DNA from: Bradyrhizobium ivorense
GTDB lineage: Bacteria; Pseudomonadota; Alphaproteobacteria; Rhizobiales; Xanthobacteraceae
Assembly: GCF_900696085.1 (NCBI RefSeq)
Contig: NZ_CAADFC020000013.1
Location: 1-64,000, forward strand
DNA length: 64,000 nucleotides
Reading direction: 5' to 3'
The notes under the pieces were generated by a model. That model worked only from the letters and a program-made list of their open reading frames with translations. It ran no database searches and was not told the origin of the DNA. The stretch's first letter is position 1, and each line of letters starts with the position of its first letter. Position numbers and translations under genes: made by a program. Shown one piece after another: positions 33,169 through 41,068 of the stretch.

Positions 33169-33738
33169 ATGCGTCATGTGGTTATCTTGCTCGGGTCGCT
33201 CGCCGCGCAGCTCGCGCTTAGCGGTGTCAGCGAGGCGGCCGATCCGCGCGCGACGCAACTGACCTACGAGCCCTGGACCAAGACCTGCCTGACCCAGGCG
33301 AGTTGCTTCGTCGGCGCGGCCGCACGCGGCCAATGCGCGCCGTCGGGCGGCACCATCAGTGTCTCGCCGCAGAACAGCAAGCGCGCGCTGCTCACGGCGA
33401 ATGTCGGAACGCGGACCATGCTCGAGGGAACGATCAACCTCCGCATCGATCACGATGAACCGATCCAGATCGCCAAACCGCACTGTTATGCGCTGGGCTG
33501 CGGCGGTACATACGAAGGTGATAGCGGGCTGATCGAACGGCTGAAGCACGCGCAGACCATCAGTGTCGAAGCCAAGAATCTGACGAGCCAGACGATCGAA
33601 CTCTCCTTTCCACTCACGCATTTTGCCGAAGCCTATGACGGGGCCGGAAGCCCGCCCAAAGCGTCCGAGCAAGCATCGAAGGAGTCGCCACGGCAGCACA
33701 CCGAAGCCGTGAAACAACTCCCCCAATGCGAGAACTGA
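33169..33738 (+). CDS. Invasion-associated locus B (IalB) family periplasmic protein
   Basis: A 189-residue exported protein. Signal peptide MRHVVILLGSLAAQLALSGV ending near SEAA-DP (about residue 24). The mature part matches the IalB pattern: YEPWTKTCLTQASCFVGAAARG, then IDHDEPIQIAKPHCYALGCGGTYEGDSGLI with paired cysteines that probably form disulfides, and SQTIELSFPLTHFAEAYDG. The tail after about residue 160 is low-complexity. ATG 33169 has GAAGGAGG 6 bases upstream; ATG 33151 would have none. The function of IalB proteins in non-pathogens is unknown. Its TGA stop abuts the stop codon of the convergent uronate dehydrogenase gene with no gap. Confidence 0.82.
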   Translation: MRHVVILLGSLAAQLALSGVSEAADPRATQLTYEPWTKTCLTQASCFVGAAARGQCAPSGGTISVSPQNSKRALLTANVGTRTMLEGTINLRIDHDEPIQIAKPHCYALGCGGTYEGDSGLIERLKHAQTISVEAKNLTSQTIELSFPLTHFAEAYDGAGSPPKASEQASKESPRQHTEAVKQLPQCEN

Positions 33739-34560
33739 TCACTTCTTCCAATCGATGATCCCGCTCTTGTCGCCGTCGAACTCCATGCTGCAGAACGTGC
33801 CGCCCTGGTAGAAGTCGCCGACCGGATCCGGCAGCAGCTTGGCCTGCTCGGCCATCGCGTGCTCGCGAAAATCTTCGCCGCGGCCGGTCGGGCGGTAGCC
33901 GAAATCGTAGGCGCGGTGATTGTCCCACCATGAGCGCTCGTTGTAGGAGGCGCCGTAAAACACCTCGAAATGGATGTCGGGATGCTCGAGCCCGATCCGG
34001 CAGAGCTGCACCAGGTCTTCCGGCTTGAGCCAGATCGACAGCCTGCGGTGGTCGAGCGGCGCCTCGCCGAAATTGCCGATGCGCAGGCACGTCACCTTGA
34101 GCCCGTGCTTGTCGGCATAGAGCGCGCCGAGCGCCTCGCCGAACACCTTGCTCACTCCATAACGGCTGTCCGGCCGCGGCGTCACATCGGTGCCGATGCG
34201 GTGATGGCGCGGGTAGAAGCCGACCGCGTGGTTGGACGAGGCGAAGATCACGCGCTTGACACCCTGCTTGCGCGCCGCCTCGAACAGGTTGTAGCAGCCG
34301 ATGATGTTGGCCTGGTGGATCTGGTCCCAGGATCCTTCGACGGAGTAGCCGCCGAAATGCAAAATGCCGTCGACGCCCTCGCAGATCGCCTCGACCGCTG
34401 CGAGATCGGCAAGATCCGCCGCCTTGAATTTTTCGCCGGCGCCGAGATCGGCGGGCTGCTTGATGTCGCTGAGCAGCAGGTCCGGATAGATCGGCGGCAG
34501 CAACTTGCGCAGGCTCGTGCCGATTCCACCCGCTGCGCCGGTCATCAATATGCGTGCCAT
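33739..34560 (-). CDS. udh: NAD-dependent uronate dehydrogenase-like epimerase-family enzyme
   Basis: A 273-residue short-chain/extended Rossmann enzyme. Cofactor motif ILMTGAAGGIGTSLR; conserved HFGGYSVEGSWDQIHQANIIG; SSNHAVGFYPRHHRIG; catalytic YxxxK in RYGVSKVFGEAL. The SSN-H-x-x-GFY block and 265-275 residue length are typical of bacterial uronate dehydrogenases, which oxidise glucuronate or galacturonate to the aldarolactone. ATG 34558-34560 has GAGGGACGGA upstream. Divergent from the SMP-30 lactonase gene 101 bases away, which would open the lactone. Assignment as Udh is strong by motif, but substrate preference is unknown. Confidence 0.82.
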   Translation of the reverse strand: MARILMTGAAGGIGTSLRKLLPPIYPDLLLSDIKQPADLGAGEKFKAADLADLAAVEAICEGVDGILHFGGYSVEGSWDQIHQANIIGCYNLFEAARKQGVKRVIFASSNHAVGFYPRHHRIGTDVTPRPDSRYGVSKVFGEALGALYADKHGLKVTCLRIGNFGEAPLDHRRLSIWLKPEDLVQLCRIGLEHPDIHFEVFYGASYNERSWWDNHRAYDFGYRPTGRGEDFREHAMAEQAKLLPDPVGDFYQGGTFCSMEFDGDKSGIIDWKK

Positions 34561-34661
34561 TCCGTCCCTCATATGTGCTGTGTGCCGTGACCGAATTGCG
34601 GTCGCAGGCCGACAATGATAGCAAACCATGCGCAGAGGAAACACAACAACGAGAACAGCAA

Positions 34662-35624
34662 ATGTCCGATGTCCATTCCGCAGGCTGGCGTCCCGCGACC
34701 TATTACCCCGATCCCGCGATCCATGCACTCGACCTGCGCTTCGAGAAATACTGGCTGAAACTTTCCGCGGTGGAACGCATCGCCACCGGCCTGCGCTGGG
34801 CCGAAGGCCCGGTCTGGTTCGGCGACGGACGCTATCTGCTGTGCAGCGACATTCCGAACCAGCGCATCCTCAAATGGGAGGAAGAGACCGGCGCGGTCAG
34901 CATCTTCCGCAAGCCGTCGAACTTCGCCAACGGCAACACCCGCGACCGCCAGGGCCGTCTGATCACCTGCGAGCACGGCGGCCGCCGCGTGGTGCGCACC
35001 GAATATGACGGATCGATTACGGTGCTGATCGATTCCTTCGGCGGCAAGCGGCTGAACTCGCCGAACGACGTCGTGGTGAAATCCGACGGCGCGATCTGGT
35101 TCACCGATCCGATCTTCGGCCTGCTCGGCAATTACGAAGGCTACAAGGCCGAGCCCGAGATCGAGCCCAATGTCTACCGGCTCGATCCCGAGACCGGCAA
35201 GGCTAGCATCGTCGCCGAGGGCGTGCTGGGGCCGAACGGGCTGTGCTTCTCGCCGGACGAGAAGATTCTCTACGTCGTGGAGTCCCGCGGCGTGCCGAAC
35301 CGCAAGATCCTGGCCTACGACGTCTCCGCCGACGGCAAGACGATCTCCAACAAGCGCGTCTTCATTGACGCCGGTCCCGGCACGCCGGACGGCATGCGCT
35401 GCGACATCGACGGCAATCTGTGGTGCGGCTGGGGCATGGGCGATCCCGAGCTCGACGGCGTCGTCGTGTTCGCGCCCGACGGCGTCATGATCGGCCGCAT
35501 CGCGCTGCCGGAGCGCTGCGCCAATCTGTGCTTCGGCGGCCTGCAGCGCAACCGCCTGTTCATGGCGGCGAGCCAGTCGATCTACGCGCTCTACGTCAAC
35601 ACCCAGGGCGCGCTCGGCGGCTGA
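34662..35624 (+). CDS. SMP-30/gluconolactonase/LRE-family lactonase
   Basis: A 320-residue six-bladed beta-propeller lactonase. Metal ligands match the family: Glu in LRWAEGPVWFG (about residue 47), Asn in LNSPNDVVVKSDGAIWFTDP, Asn in LGPNGLCFSPDE and Asp in GTPDGMRCDIDGNLWCGW. It hydrolyses sugar lactones. Next to uronate dehydrogenase, the likely substrate is the aldaro-lactone that enzyme makes. Start ATG 34662 has only a weak GAGAA site; the frame upstream to 34554 overlaps the udh promoter side and is not needed. Followed by a family B repeat. Confidence 0.88.
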   Translation: MSDVHSAGWRPATYYPDPAIHALDLRFEKYWLKLSAVERIATGLRWAEGPVWFGDGRYLLCSDIPNQRILKWEEETGAVSIFRKPSNFANGNTRDRQGRLITCEHGGRRVVRTEYDGSITVLIDSFGGKRLNSPNDVVVKSDGAIWFTDPIFGLLGNYEGYKAEPEIEPNVYRLDPETGKASIVAEGVLGPNGLCFSPDEKILYVVESRGVPNRKILAYDVSADGKTISNKRVFIDAGPGTPDGMRCDIDGNLWCGWGMGDPELDGVVVFAPDGVMIGRIALPERCANLCFGGLQRNRLFMAASQSIYALYVNTQGALGG

Positions 35625-35630
35625 TCTGAA

Positions 35631-35753
35631 CGTCATTGCGAGGAGCGACGGCGACGAAGCAATCCATCGATCCGCATATGCGGTGCGATGGATTGCTTCG
35701 CGGAGCCTGTCATCCGGCGGCGCTGCGCGCCGACCGGGTGGCTCGCAATGACG
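35631..35753. repeat. Intergenic palindromic repeat, family B copy 2
   Basis: Starts CGTCATTGCGAGGAGCGACG and ends GGTGGCTCGCAATGACG; the core pair CGAAGCAATCCATCG / CGATGGATTGCTTCG flanks a small hairpin CCGCATATGCGG (35672-35683). Contains the CCTGTCATCCGGCGGCGCTGCGCGCCGACC block also found in copy 3 at 44228-44349. Confidence 0.9.
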
Positions 35754-35822
35754 ACAAGAATATCTGCGTTCCGTCACCATCAGCGGACGATAAAGATACA
35801 GAGTACTTCCTCCAAAACGTCT

Positions 35823-35852
35823 GACGCCGGAGCAGTTCCCTGCCCCGGCGTC
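35823..35852. terminator. Candidate bidirectional terminator hairpin
   Basis: GACGCCGG (35823-35830) and CCGGCGTC (35845-35852) form a perfect 8-bp stem between the convergent lactonase and aldehyde dehydrogenase genes. On the minus strand it is followed by AGACGTTTT, a modest U-tract, 25 bases after the dehydrogenase stop. Confidence 0.45.
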
Positions 35853-35877
35853 ATTAGCTCGTCTCTCGTGGCTCGGC

Positions 35878-37308
35878 TTACGCGGCGTTGAAGCCGGCGA
35901 CGGCCTTGGCCTCGAGGTATTCTTCCAGACCGTAGCGGCCCCACTCGCGGCCGTTGCCGGACTGCTTGTAGCCGCCAAACGGCGCGCTGCGCTCGTTCGG
36001 CACGCCCTGCAGGTTGACGTTGCCGGCGCGGATCTGGCGGCCGACGCGACGCGCGCTCTCCACGGTGTCGCCGGTGACATAGCCGGCGAGACCGAACGGC
36101 GTGTCGTTGGCGATCTTGACGGCGTCGGCTTCATCCTTGGCGCCGAGGATGGTCAGCACCGGTCCAAAAATTTCTTCGCGGGCGATCGTCATGTCGTTGG
36201 TGACGTCGGCGAAGATGGTCGGACGGACATAGAAGCCCTTGTTGACGCCCTCGGGCAGACCCGGACCGCCGGCGACGAGCGTTGCGCCCTCGTCGATGCC
36301 CTTCTGGATCAGCGCCTGGATTTTGTCCCACTGGCCGCGGTTGACCACCGGACCAATGTTGGTGTCGGCGGCGCGCGGATCGCCGGCCTTGGTCTTATCG
36401 GCGACGCCCTTCGCGATCGCGGCCACTTCCTTCATCCTGGAGAGCGGCACGATCATGCGCGAGGGCGCGTTGCAGGACTGGCCGGAGTTGTTGAACATGT
36501 GCATCACGCCGCCGGTCACCGCCTTGGTCAGGTCGGCGCCCTCGAGGATCACGTTCGGCGACTTGCCGCCGAGCTCCTGGCTGACGCGCTTCACGGTCGG
36601 CGCGGCGCGCTTGGCGACATCGACGCCGGCGCGGGTCGAGCCGGTGAACGAGATCATGTCGATGTCCGGGTGCTCGCTCATCGCAGCGCCGACCTCCGGG
36701 CCGAGGCCGTTGAGCAGGTTGAACACGCCCTTCGGCACGCCGGCTTCATGGAGGATTTCCGCGAAGATCAGCGCCGAGGTCGGGGTGAACTCGGAGGGCT
36801 TCAGGATCATGGTGCAGCCGGCGGCGAGCGCGGGCGCTACCTTGCAGGCGATCTGGTTGAGCGGCCAGTTCCAGGGCGTGATCATGCCGACCACGCCGAC
36901 CGGCTCGCGCACGATCACGGCGGTGCCCATGGTTTCCTCGAACTCGTACTTCTTGAGCACTTCGAGGGTGTTCATGAGATGGCCGAGGCCGGCGCCGGCC
37001 TGCAACTTCTCCGCCATCGGCAGCGGCGCGCCCATCTCGTCGGAGACGGCGGCGCCGATCTCCTTCATGCGGCCCTTGTAGACCTCGATCACCTTGGTGA
37101 GCAGCGCGATACGCTCCTCGCGGCTGGTCTGGGAATAGGTTTCGAACGCGCGTTTGGCGGCGGCGACCGCCTTGTCGAGATCGGCCTTCGAGCCGAGCGC
37201 AACCTCATACATCGCCTCTTCGGTCGCCGGATTGACGACCGGGGTGGACTTCTTGACGACGGGATCGACCCAGGCGCCATCGATGTAGAATTGCATACGA
37301 TTGACCAT
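35878..37308 (-). CDS. NAD(P)-dependent aldehyde dehydrogenase
   Basis: A 476-residue aldehyde dehydrogenase. Cofactor region ITPWNWPLNQIACKVAPALAAGCTMILKPSEF; catalytic Glu in VSQELGGKSPNVI (about residue 250); catalytic Cys in NNSGQSCNAPSRM (about residue 284); REEIFGPVLTILG near the C-terminus. It oxidises an aldehyde to the acid with NAD(P). ATG 37306-37308 has AGAGG 6 bases before it. In an oxidative uronate route the last step is oxidation of 2-oxoglutarate semialdehyde, so this could be that enzyme, but the sequence class is general and the gene is a separate unit from gntR's predicted targets. Confidence 0.92.
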   Translation of the reverse strand: MVNRMQFYIDGAWVDPVVKKSTPVVNPATEEAMYEVALGSKADLDKAVAAAKRAFETYSQTSREERIALLTKVIEVYKGRMKEIGAAVSDEMGAPLPMAEKLQAGAGLGHLMNTLEVLKKYEFEETMGTAVIVREPVGVVGMITPWNWPLNQIACKVAPALAAGCTMILKPSEFTPTSALIFAEILHEAGVPKGVFNLLNGLGPEVGAAMSEHPDIDMISFTGSTRAGVDVAKRAAPTVKRVSQELGGKSPNVILEGADLTKAVTGGVMHMFNNSGQSCNAPSRMIVPLSRMKEVAAIAKGVADKTKAGDPRAADTNIGPVVNRGQWDKIQALIQKGIDEGATLVAGGPGLPEGVNKGFYVRPTIFADVTNDMTIAREEIFGPVLTILGAKDEADAVKIANDTPFGLAGYVTGDTVESARRVGRQIRAGNVNLQGVPNERSAPFGGYKQSGNGREWGRYGLEEYLEAKAVAGFNAA

Positions 37309-37474
37309 CGGAAACCTCTTGTACGGGCGTATGGAAAAGGGAACGGAAGCGTTCGGCAGGCATCCTTGCACGAAAGCCCGGCGAATTGAACCCGCCATGT
37401 GCGGGACGCGGCTCGTGCGCGCCCGACGGATATAAGGCCTCGGCCGCGCAGGTGGCAAGGCTCGCCACCTAACG

Positions 37475-37670
37475 CACCCTCCCCTGGAGGCGGAGGGTCG
37501 GTTCGCATCGAGCGAAGCAAGATGCGAAGCGGGGTGGGGTGAAGGTCTCTCCTCATCCAACAGTATCCGGGTGGAGAGATCACCCCACCCCGTCGCGCAT
37601 TGCGCTGCGCTTCATGCGCAACGACCCGAGAGCGAGCTTCGCTCGTCTCGACCCCTCCAGGGGAGGGTGA
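37475..37670. repeat. Composite intergenic repeat, family G-like
   Basis: CACCCTCCCCTGGAGG at 37475 is answered by CCCCTCCAGGGGAGGGTG ending 37670, nearly 200 bases away. Within are GCATCGAGCGAAGCAAGATGC, CCACCCC/GGGGTGG pairs and CGAGAGCGAGCTTCGCTCGTCTCG. No frame in 37309-37680 looks coding, so this 372-base stretch is regulatory leader plus repeat. Confidence 0.8.
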
Positions 37671-37680
37671 AACCAAATAC

Positions 37681-40047
37681 CTACACCGCCATCTTGCGAT
37701 GCCGCACCGGCGCACCGACCGAGAGCCCCTCCGCCGCATCAATGATGCCGTTGGCGTCGATGCCGTAGTGGCGGTAGAGGTCGCCGATGGTGCCGGTCTG
37801 GCCGAAATGCTCGACGCCGAGCGCCTCGACGCGATGGCCGCGCACGCTGCCGAGCCAGCCGAGCGAGGCCGGATGGCCGTCGAGCACGGTCACGATGCCG
37901 CAGTCGCGGCCGAGCGGCGCCAGCATCCGCTCGATATGACTCAAATGCTGCACGCCGCGGCGATCGCGGCGCAAATTCCGTGCGGCGGACCATCCGGCAT
38001 AGAGCCGGTCGGCGGAGGTGACCGCCAGCAAGCCGACGTCGCGATGGCTCTCGCCGATCAGCCCGACCGCCTCGATCGCCTCCGGCGCGACGGTACCGGT
38101 ATAGGCAATCACCAGGTCGCAATTTGGCCCCGGCTTGCGCATCCAGTAGGCGCCATCGGTGATGTCGCGCTGCAGGTCCGGCGTCATGATCCGCGTCGGC
38201 TGCTCCAGCGCACGGGTCGACAGCCGCAGATAGACCGAGCCGCCATCGGCGCCCTCGCGCTGCATGTGGCCAAAACCCCAGCCCATGATCACGGCGAGCT
38301 CATCGACGAAGGCCGGATCGAACGAGGCGAGCCCGTCCTGGCCGAGACCGATCAAGGGCGTCTTGATCGACTGATGCGCGCCGCCCTCCGGCGCCAGCGA
38401 GATGCCCGATGGCGTCGCCGCCACCATGAAGCGGGCATCCTGGTAGCAGGCGTAGTTGAGCGCATCGAGGCCGCGCTCGATGAAGGGATCGTACAGCGTG
38501 CCGACCGGCAATAGCCGCGCGCCGTTGATCTGGTGCGACAGGCCGAGCGCCGACAGCATGATGAACAGGTTCATCTCGGCGATGCCGAGCTCGATGTGCT
38601 GGCCCTTCGGCGAATATTCCCAGGTGTAGGCCGACGGGATCTTCTCCTGCCGGAACAGATCGTGGTTCTCCGCTTTCGCAAACAGTCCGCGGCGGTTGAC
38701 CCAGGCGCCGAGATTGGTCGACACCGTAACGTCGGGCGACGCGGTGACGATGCGCGAGGCCAGCGCACTGTCGCCCTTGGCCAGTTCGTGCAGGATGAGG
38801 CCAAAGCCCTGCTGCGTCGACATCTGCGCCGAAGCCTTGAACGCGAGCCGCTCCGGCACGTCGATTTCAGGCGCCGACAGCCGGCGGCGCCCCTCGCGGT
38901 TGAACGGCGCTTCCGCCAGGAACGCTTCCAGCTTCGCGGTGTCCTGCGCCAGGCCCTCGAACTTGTCCCACTCGTGACCCGGGCGGATGTTTTGCGCGGC
39001 GCGCCACTTCTCCATCTGCGCGACCGTCATCAGGCCGGCATGGTTGTCCTTGTGGCCCTGCATCGGCAGGCCGACGCCCTTGATCGTGTAGGCGATGAAG
39101 CAGACCGGACGATCGTGATCGATCGACTCGAACGCCTCGATCATGCTCGCCATGTCGTGGCCGCCGAGGTTCGACATCAGCGCCAGCAGCTCATCGTCGC
39201 TGCGGCGGTCGATCAGCGCCGTGACCAGACCCTGGTCGCCGATGTCATCATGCAGATGTTTTCTGAACGCCGCGCCGCCCTGGAAGCAGAGCGCCGCGTA
39301 CATCTGGTTCGGGCAGTTGTCGATCCAGCGCCGCAGCGCCTCGCCGCCCGGCTCGGCGAACGCCTCCAGCATCAGCTTGCCGTATTTCACGATCACCACG
39401 TCCCAGCCGAAATTGCGGAACATGGTCTCGAACTTCGACCACAGTCCCTCGCGCACCACGGCGTCGAGCGACTGGCGGTTGTAGTCGACCACCCACCAGG
39501 TGTTGCGCAGCGCGTGCTTCCAGCCTTCCAGCAGCGCCTCGAAGATGTTGCCCTCGTCCATCTCGGCGTCGCCGACCAGCGCGATCATGCGGCCCTCGGG
39601 CCTGTCGGCCATCCAGCCATGCGCCTTGACGTAGTCCTGCACCAGCGAGGCGAACAGCGTCTGCGCGACGCCGAGGCCGACCGAGCCGGTGGAGAAGTCG
39701 ACGTCGTCGACATCCTTGGTGCGCGACGGATAGGACTGCGCGCCCTTGTAGCCGCGAAAATTCTCCAGCTTGTCGCGGGTCTGGTGGCCATACAGGTACT
39801 GGATGGCGTGGAACACCGGGCTCGCATGCGGCTTCACCGCGACGCGGTCCTGCGGCCGCAGCACCGAGAAATACAGCGCCGACATGATGTTGGCGAGCGA
39901 GGCGGAGGAGGCCTGGTGGCCGCCGACCTTCAGCCCGTCGCTGTTGGCGCGGACATGGTTGGCGTGGTGGATGGTCCACGACGACAGCCACAGCACCTTG
40001 CGGGCCAAGGCGGACAGCATTTCGAGGCGTTCAGGCGCGATTGCCAT
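37681..40047 (-). CDS. AceE-like (homodimeric type) 2-oxoacid dehydrogenase E1
   Basis: A 788-residue ThDP enzyme of the single-chain pyruvate dehydrogenase E1 family. ThDP motif is VGDAEMDEGNIFEALLEGWKHALRNTWWVVDYN (GDxE...N, about residues 163-195). Other family marks: HHANHVRANSDGLKVGGHQASSAS, HIELGIAEMNLFIMLSALGLSH with the activating Glu, and PEGGAHQSIKTPLIG. It is about 100 residues shorter than E. coli AceE and lacks adjacent E2/E3. A divergent Lrp regulator matches the arrangement of Pseudomonas mdeR with mdeB, an AceE-like 2-oxobutyrate dehydrogenase E1, so a role in amino-acid-derived 2-oxoacid oxidation is likely. ATG 40045-40047 follows CCGGAGC. Confidence 0.88.
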   Translation of the reverse strand: MAIAPERLEMLSALARKVLWLSSWTIHHANHVRANSDGLKVGGHQASSASLANIMSALYFSVLRPQDRVAVKPHASPVFHAIQYLYGHQTRDKLENFRGYKGAQSYPSRTKDVDDVDFSTGSVGLGVAQTLFASLVQDYVKAHGWMADRPEGRMIALVGDAEMDEGNIFEALLEGWKHALRNTWWVVDYNRQSLDAVVREGLWSKFETMFRNFGWDVVIVKYGKLMLEAFAEPGGEALRRWIDNCPNQMYAALCFQGGAAFRKHLHDDIGDQGLVTALIDRRSDDELLALMSNLGGHDMASMIEAFESIDHDRPVCFIAYTIKGVGLPMQGHKDNHAGLMTVAQMEKWRAAQNIRPGHEWDKFEGLAQDTAKLEAFLAEAPFNREGRRRLSAPEIDVPERLAFKASAQMSTQQGFGLILHELAKGDSALASRIVTASPDVTVSTNLGAWVNRRGLFAKAENHDLFRQEKIPSAYTWEYSPKGQHIELGIAEMNLFIMLSALGLSHQINGARLLPVGTLYDPFIERGLDALNYACYQDARFMVAATPSGISLAPEGGAHQSIKTPLIGLGQDGLASFDPAFVDELAVIMGWGFGHMQREGADGGSVYLRLSTRALEQPTRIMTPDLQRDITDGAYWMRKPGPNCDLVIAYTGTVAPEAIEAVGLIGESHRDVGLLAVTSADRLYAGWSAARNLRRDRRGVQHLSHIERMLAPLGRDCGIVTVLDGHPASLGWLGSVRGHRVEALGVEHFGQTGTIGDLYRHYGIDANGIIDAAEGLSVGAPVRHRKMAV

Positions 40048-40132
40048 GGCGGTGCTCCGGGGCGATATGCTGGATGTTACTGCCGCGGGGGGCGGCGAAA
40101 ATCTCAATTCCACGCGACAGCACAGGAAAAAT

Positions 40133-40147
40133 TGGGATAAATTCCCA
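40133..40147. promoter_or_regulatory. Lrp-type operator candidate in the E1/Lrp divergent spacer
   Basis: Perfect inverted repeat TGGGA-TAAAT-TCCCA with an AT-rich centre, 31 bases before the Lrp start and 85 bases before the E1 start. Lrp-family proteins favour such sites next to their own genes. Confidence 0.5.
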
Positions 40148-40178
40148 CGATCCAGCCTCCGTCAGTGAGTTCATTCCA

Positions 40179-40640
40179 ATGCCTGCCCTCGATGCCATCG
40201 ACCGCAAGATCCTGAGTCTGCTGCAGACCGACAGCCGCCTGACCATGCAGGAACTCGCCGACAAGGTCGGCCTGTCGGTGTCGCCCTGCCACCGCCGCGT
40301 CAAGCTGCTCGAGGAACGCGGCGTGATCTCGCGCTACATCGCGACGGTGGATCAGAAATCGCTCGGGCTGCATGTCTCGGTCTTCATCTCGATCAAGCTG
40401 GCTCGGCAGAAGGAAGAGGACTTGAATCGCTTCGCCCGCGCGATCTCCAAATGGGACGAGGTGCTGGAGTGCTACCTGATGACCGGCAACCGCGACTATC
40501 TGCTGCGCGTCGTCGCCGCCGACCTCTCCTCCTATGAAGCGTTCCTGAAAAACAAGCTGACGCGGCTCGACGGCATCGCCTCGATCGAGTCGAGCTTTGC
40601 ATTGAGCCAGGTGAAGTACTCGACAGCGCTGCCGGTGTAG
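40179..40640 (+). CDS. Lrp/AsnC-family transcriptional regulator
   Basis: A 153-residue regulator. The winged helix covers residues about 3-62 (LDAIDRKILSLLQTDSRLTM ... VGLSVSPCHRRVKLLEERGVI), and the RAM effector/oligomerisation domain follows (VSVFISIKLARQKEEDLNRF, VLECYLMTGNRDYLLRVVA). Length is standard. ATG 40179 has no strong ribosome-binding site; the open frame upstream overlaps the operator and E1 leader. It is divergent from the E1 gene and most likely activates it in response to an amino acid. Confidence 0.93.
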   Translation: MPALDAIDRKILSLLQTDSRLTMQELADKVGLSVSPCHRRVKLLEERGVISRYIATVDQKSLGLHVSVFISIKLARQKEEDLNRFARAISKWDEVLECYLMTGNRDYLLRVVAADLSSYEAFLKNKLTRLDGIASIESSFALSQVKYSTALPV

Positions 40641-40670
40641 GGGTGGCTCGTCGAGCTTCGCAGCTAAACC

Positions 40671-40778
40671 CGTCATCCTGAGGTGCTCGCCTCTTCGGCG
40701 AGCCTCGAAGGGTCGACGGCCACCAGCCGGGCCGATTCATCCTTCGAGGCTCGCAAGAGCTCGCACCTCAGGATGACG
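40671..40778. repeat. Intergenic palindromic repeat, family A copy 2
   Basis: Perfect 16-bp outer arms CGTCATCCTGAGGTGC (40671-40686) and complement (40763-40778). Inner arms GGCGAGCCTCGAAGG and CCTTCGAGGCTCGC, and ACCAGCCGGGCC in the centre, match copy 1 at 429-535, while the small inner hairpin differs (GCCTCTTCGGCG here). Confidence 0.92.
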
Positions 40779-40860
40779 GAGTGAGGTTGTGCATCCGCAT
40801 TCTCGCGACATGATTTGTCCGAGGTTTTGCATTTCGTTTCGCCGCTCTGAGAACAGAGGG

Positions 40861-40964
40861 CGCAGGGAAAGCCGGGTGCCGATTGCACCCATGGGCCCGG
40901 TGCAACAAAAAAGCACCGGGCTAGGACCACAGGTGTAACCGGAAACAACCCGGCTTTCCCTGCG
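40861..40964. repeat. Strongly folded multi-stem element
   Basis: A 17-bp perfect outer stem CGCAGGGAAAGCCGGGT (40861-40877) with ACCCGGCTTTCCCTGCG (40948-40964). Inside, GCCCGGTGC (40895-40903) and GCACCGGGC (40913-40921) form a 9-bp hairpin around an A-rich loop; GGGTGC/GCACCC (40874-40879, 40885-40890) is an alternative pairing. Downstream, to the IS element, lies a second A/T-containing hairpin near 41024-41051. No coding frame. It may be a structured RNA or a DNA repeat; the sequence alone does not decide. Confidence 0.7.
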
Positions 40965-41068
40965 CGATGGGTTACGGCTTATACGTGCTCTCCCCGGCGA
41001 GACTGGGCTTTTTTGTCACCGCTTTCGCAAAAACGCTTACGCGTTTTGCGAGAGGACACCTGCCACTA

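Noticed and set aside
38533..40140. A 535-codon plus-strand frame opposite the E1 gene
   Set aside because: The same kind of antisense artefact; the minus strand has intact ThDP-enzyme motifs.
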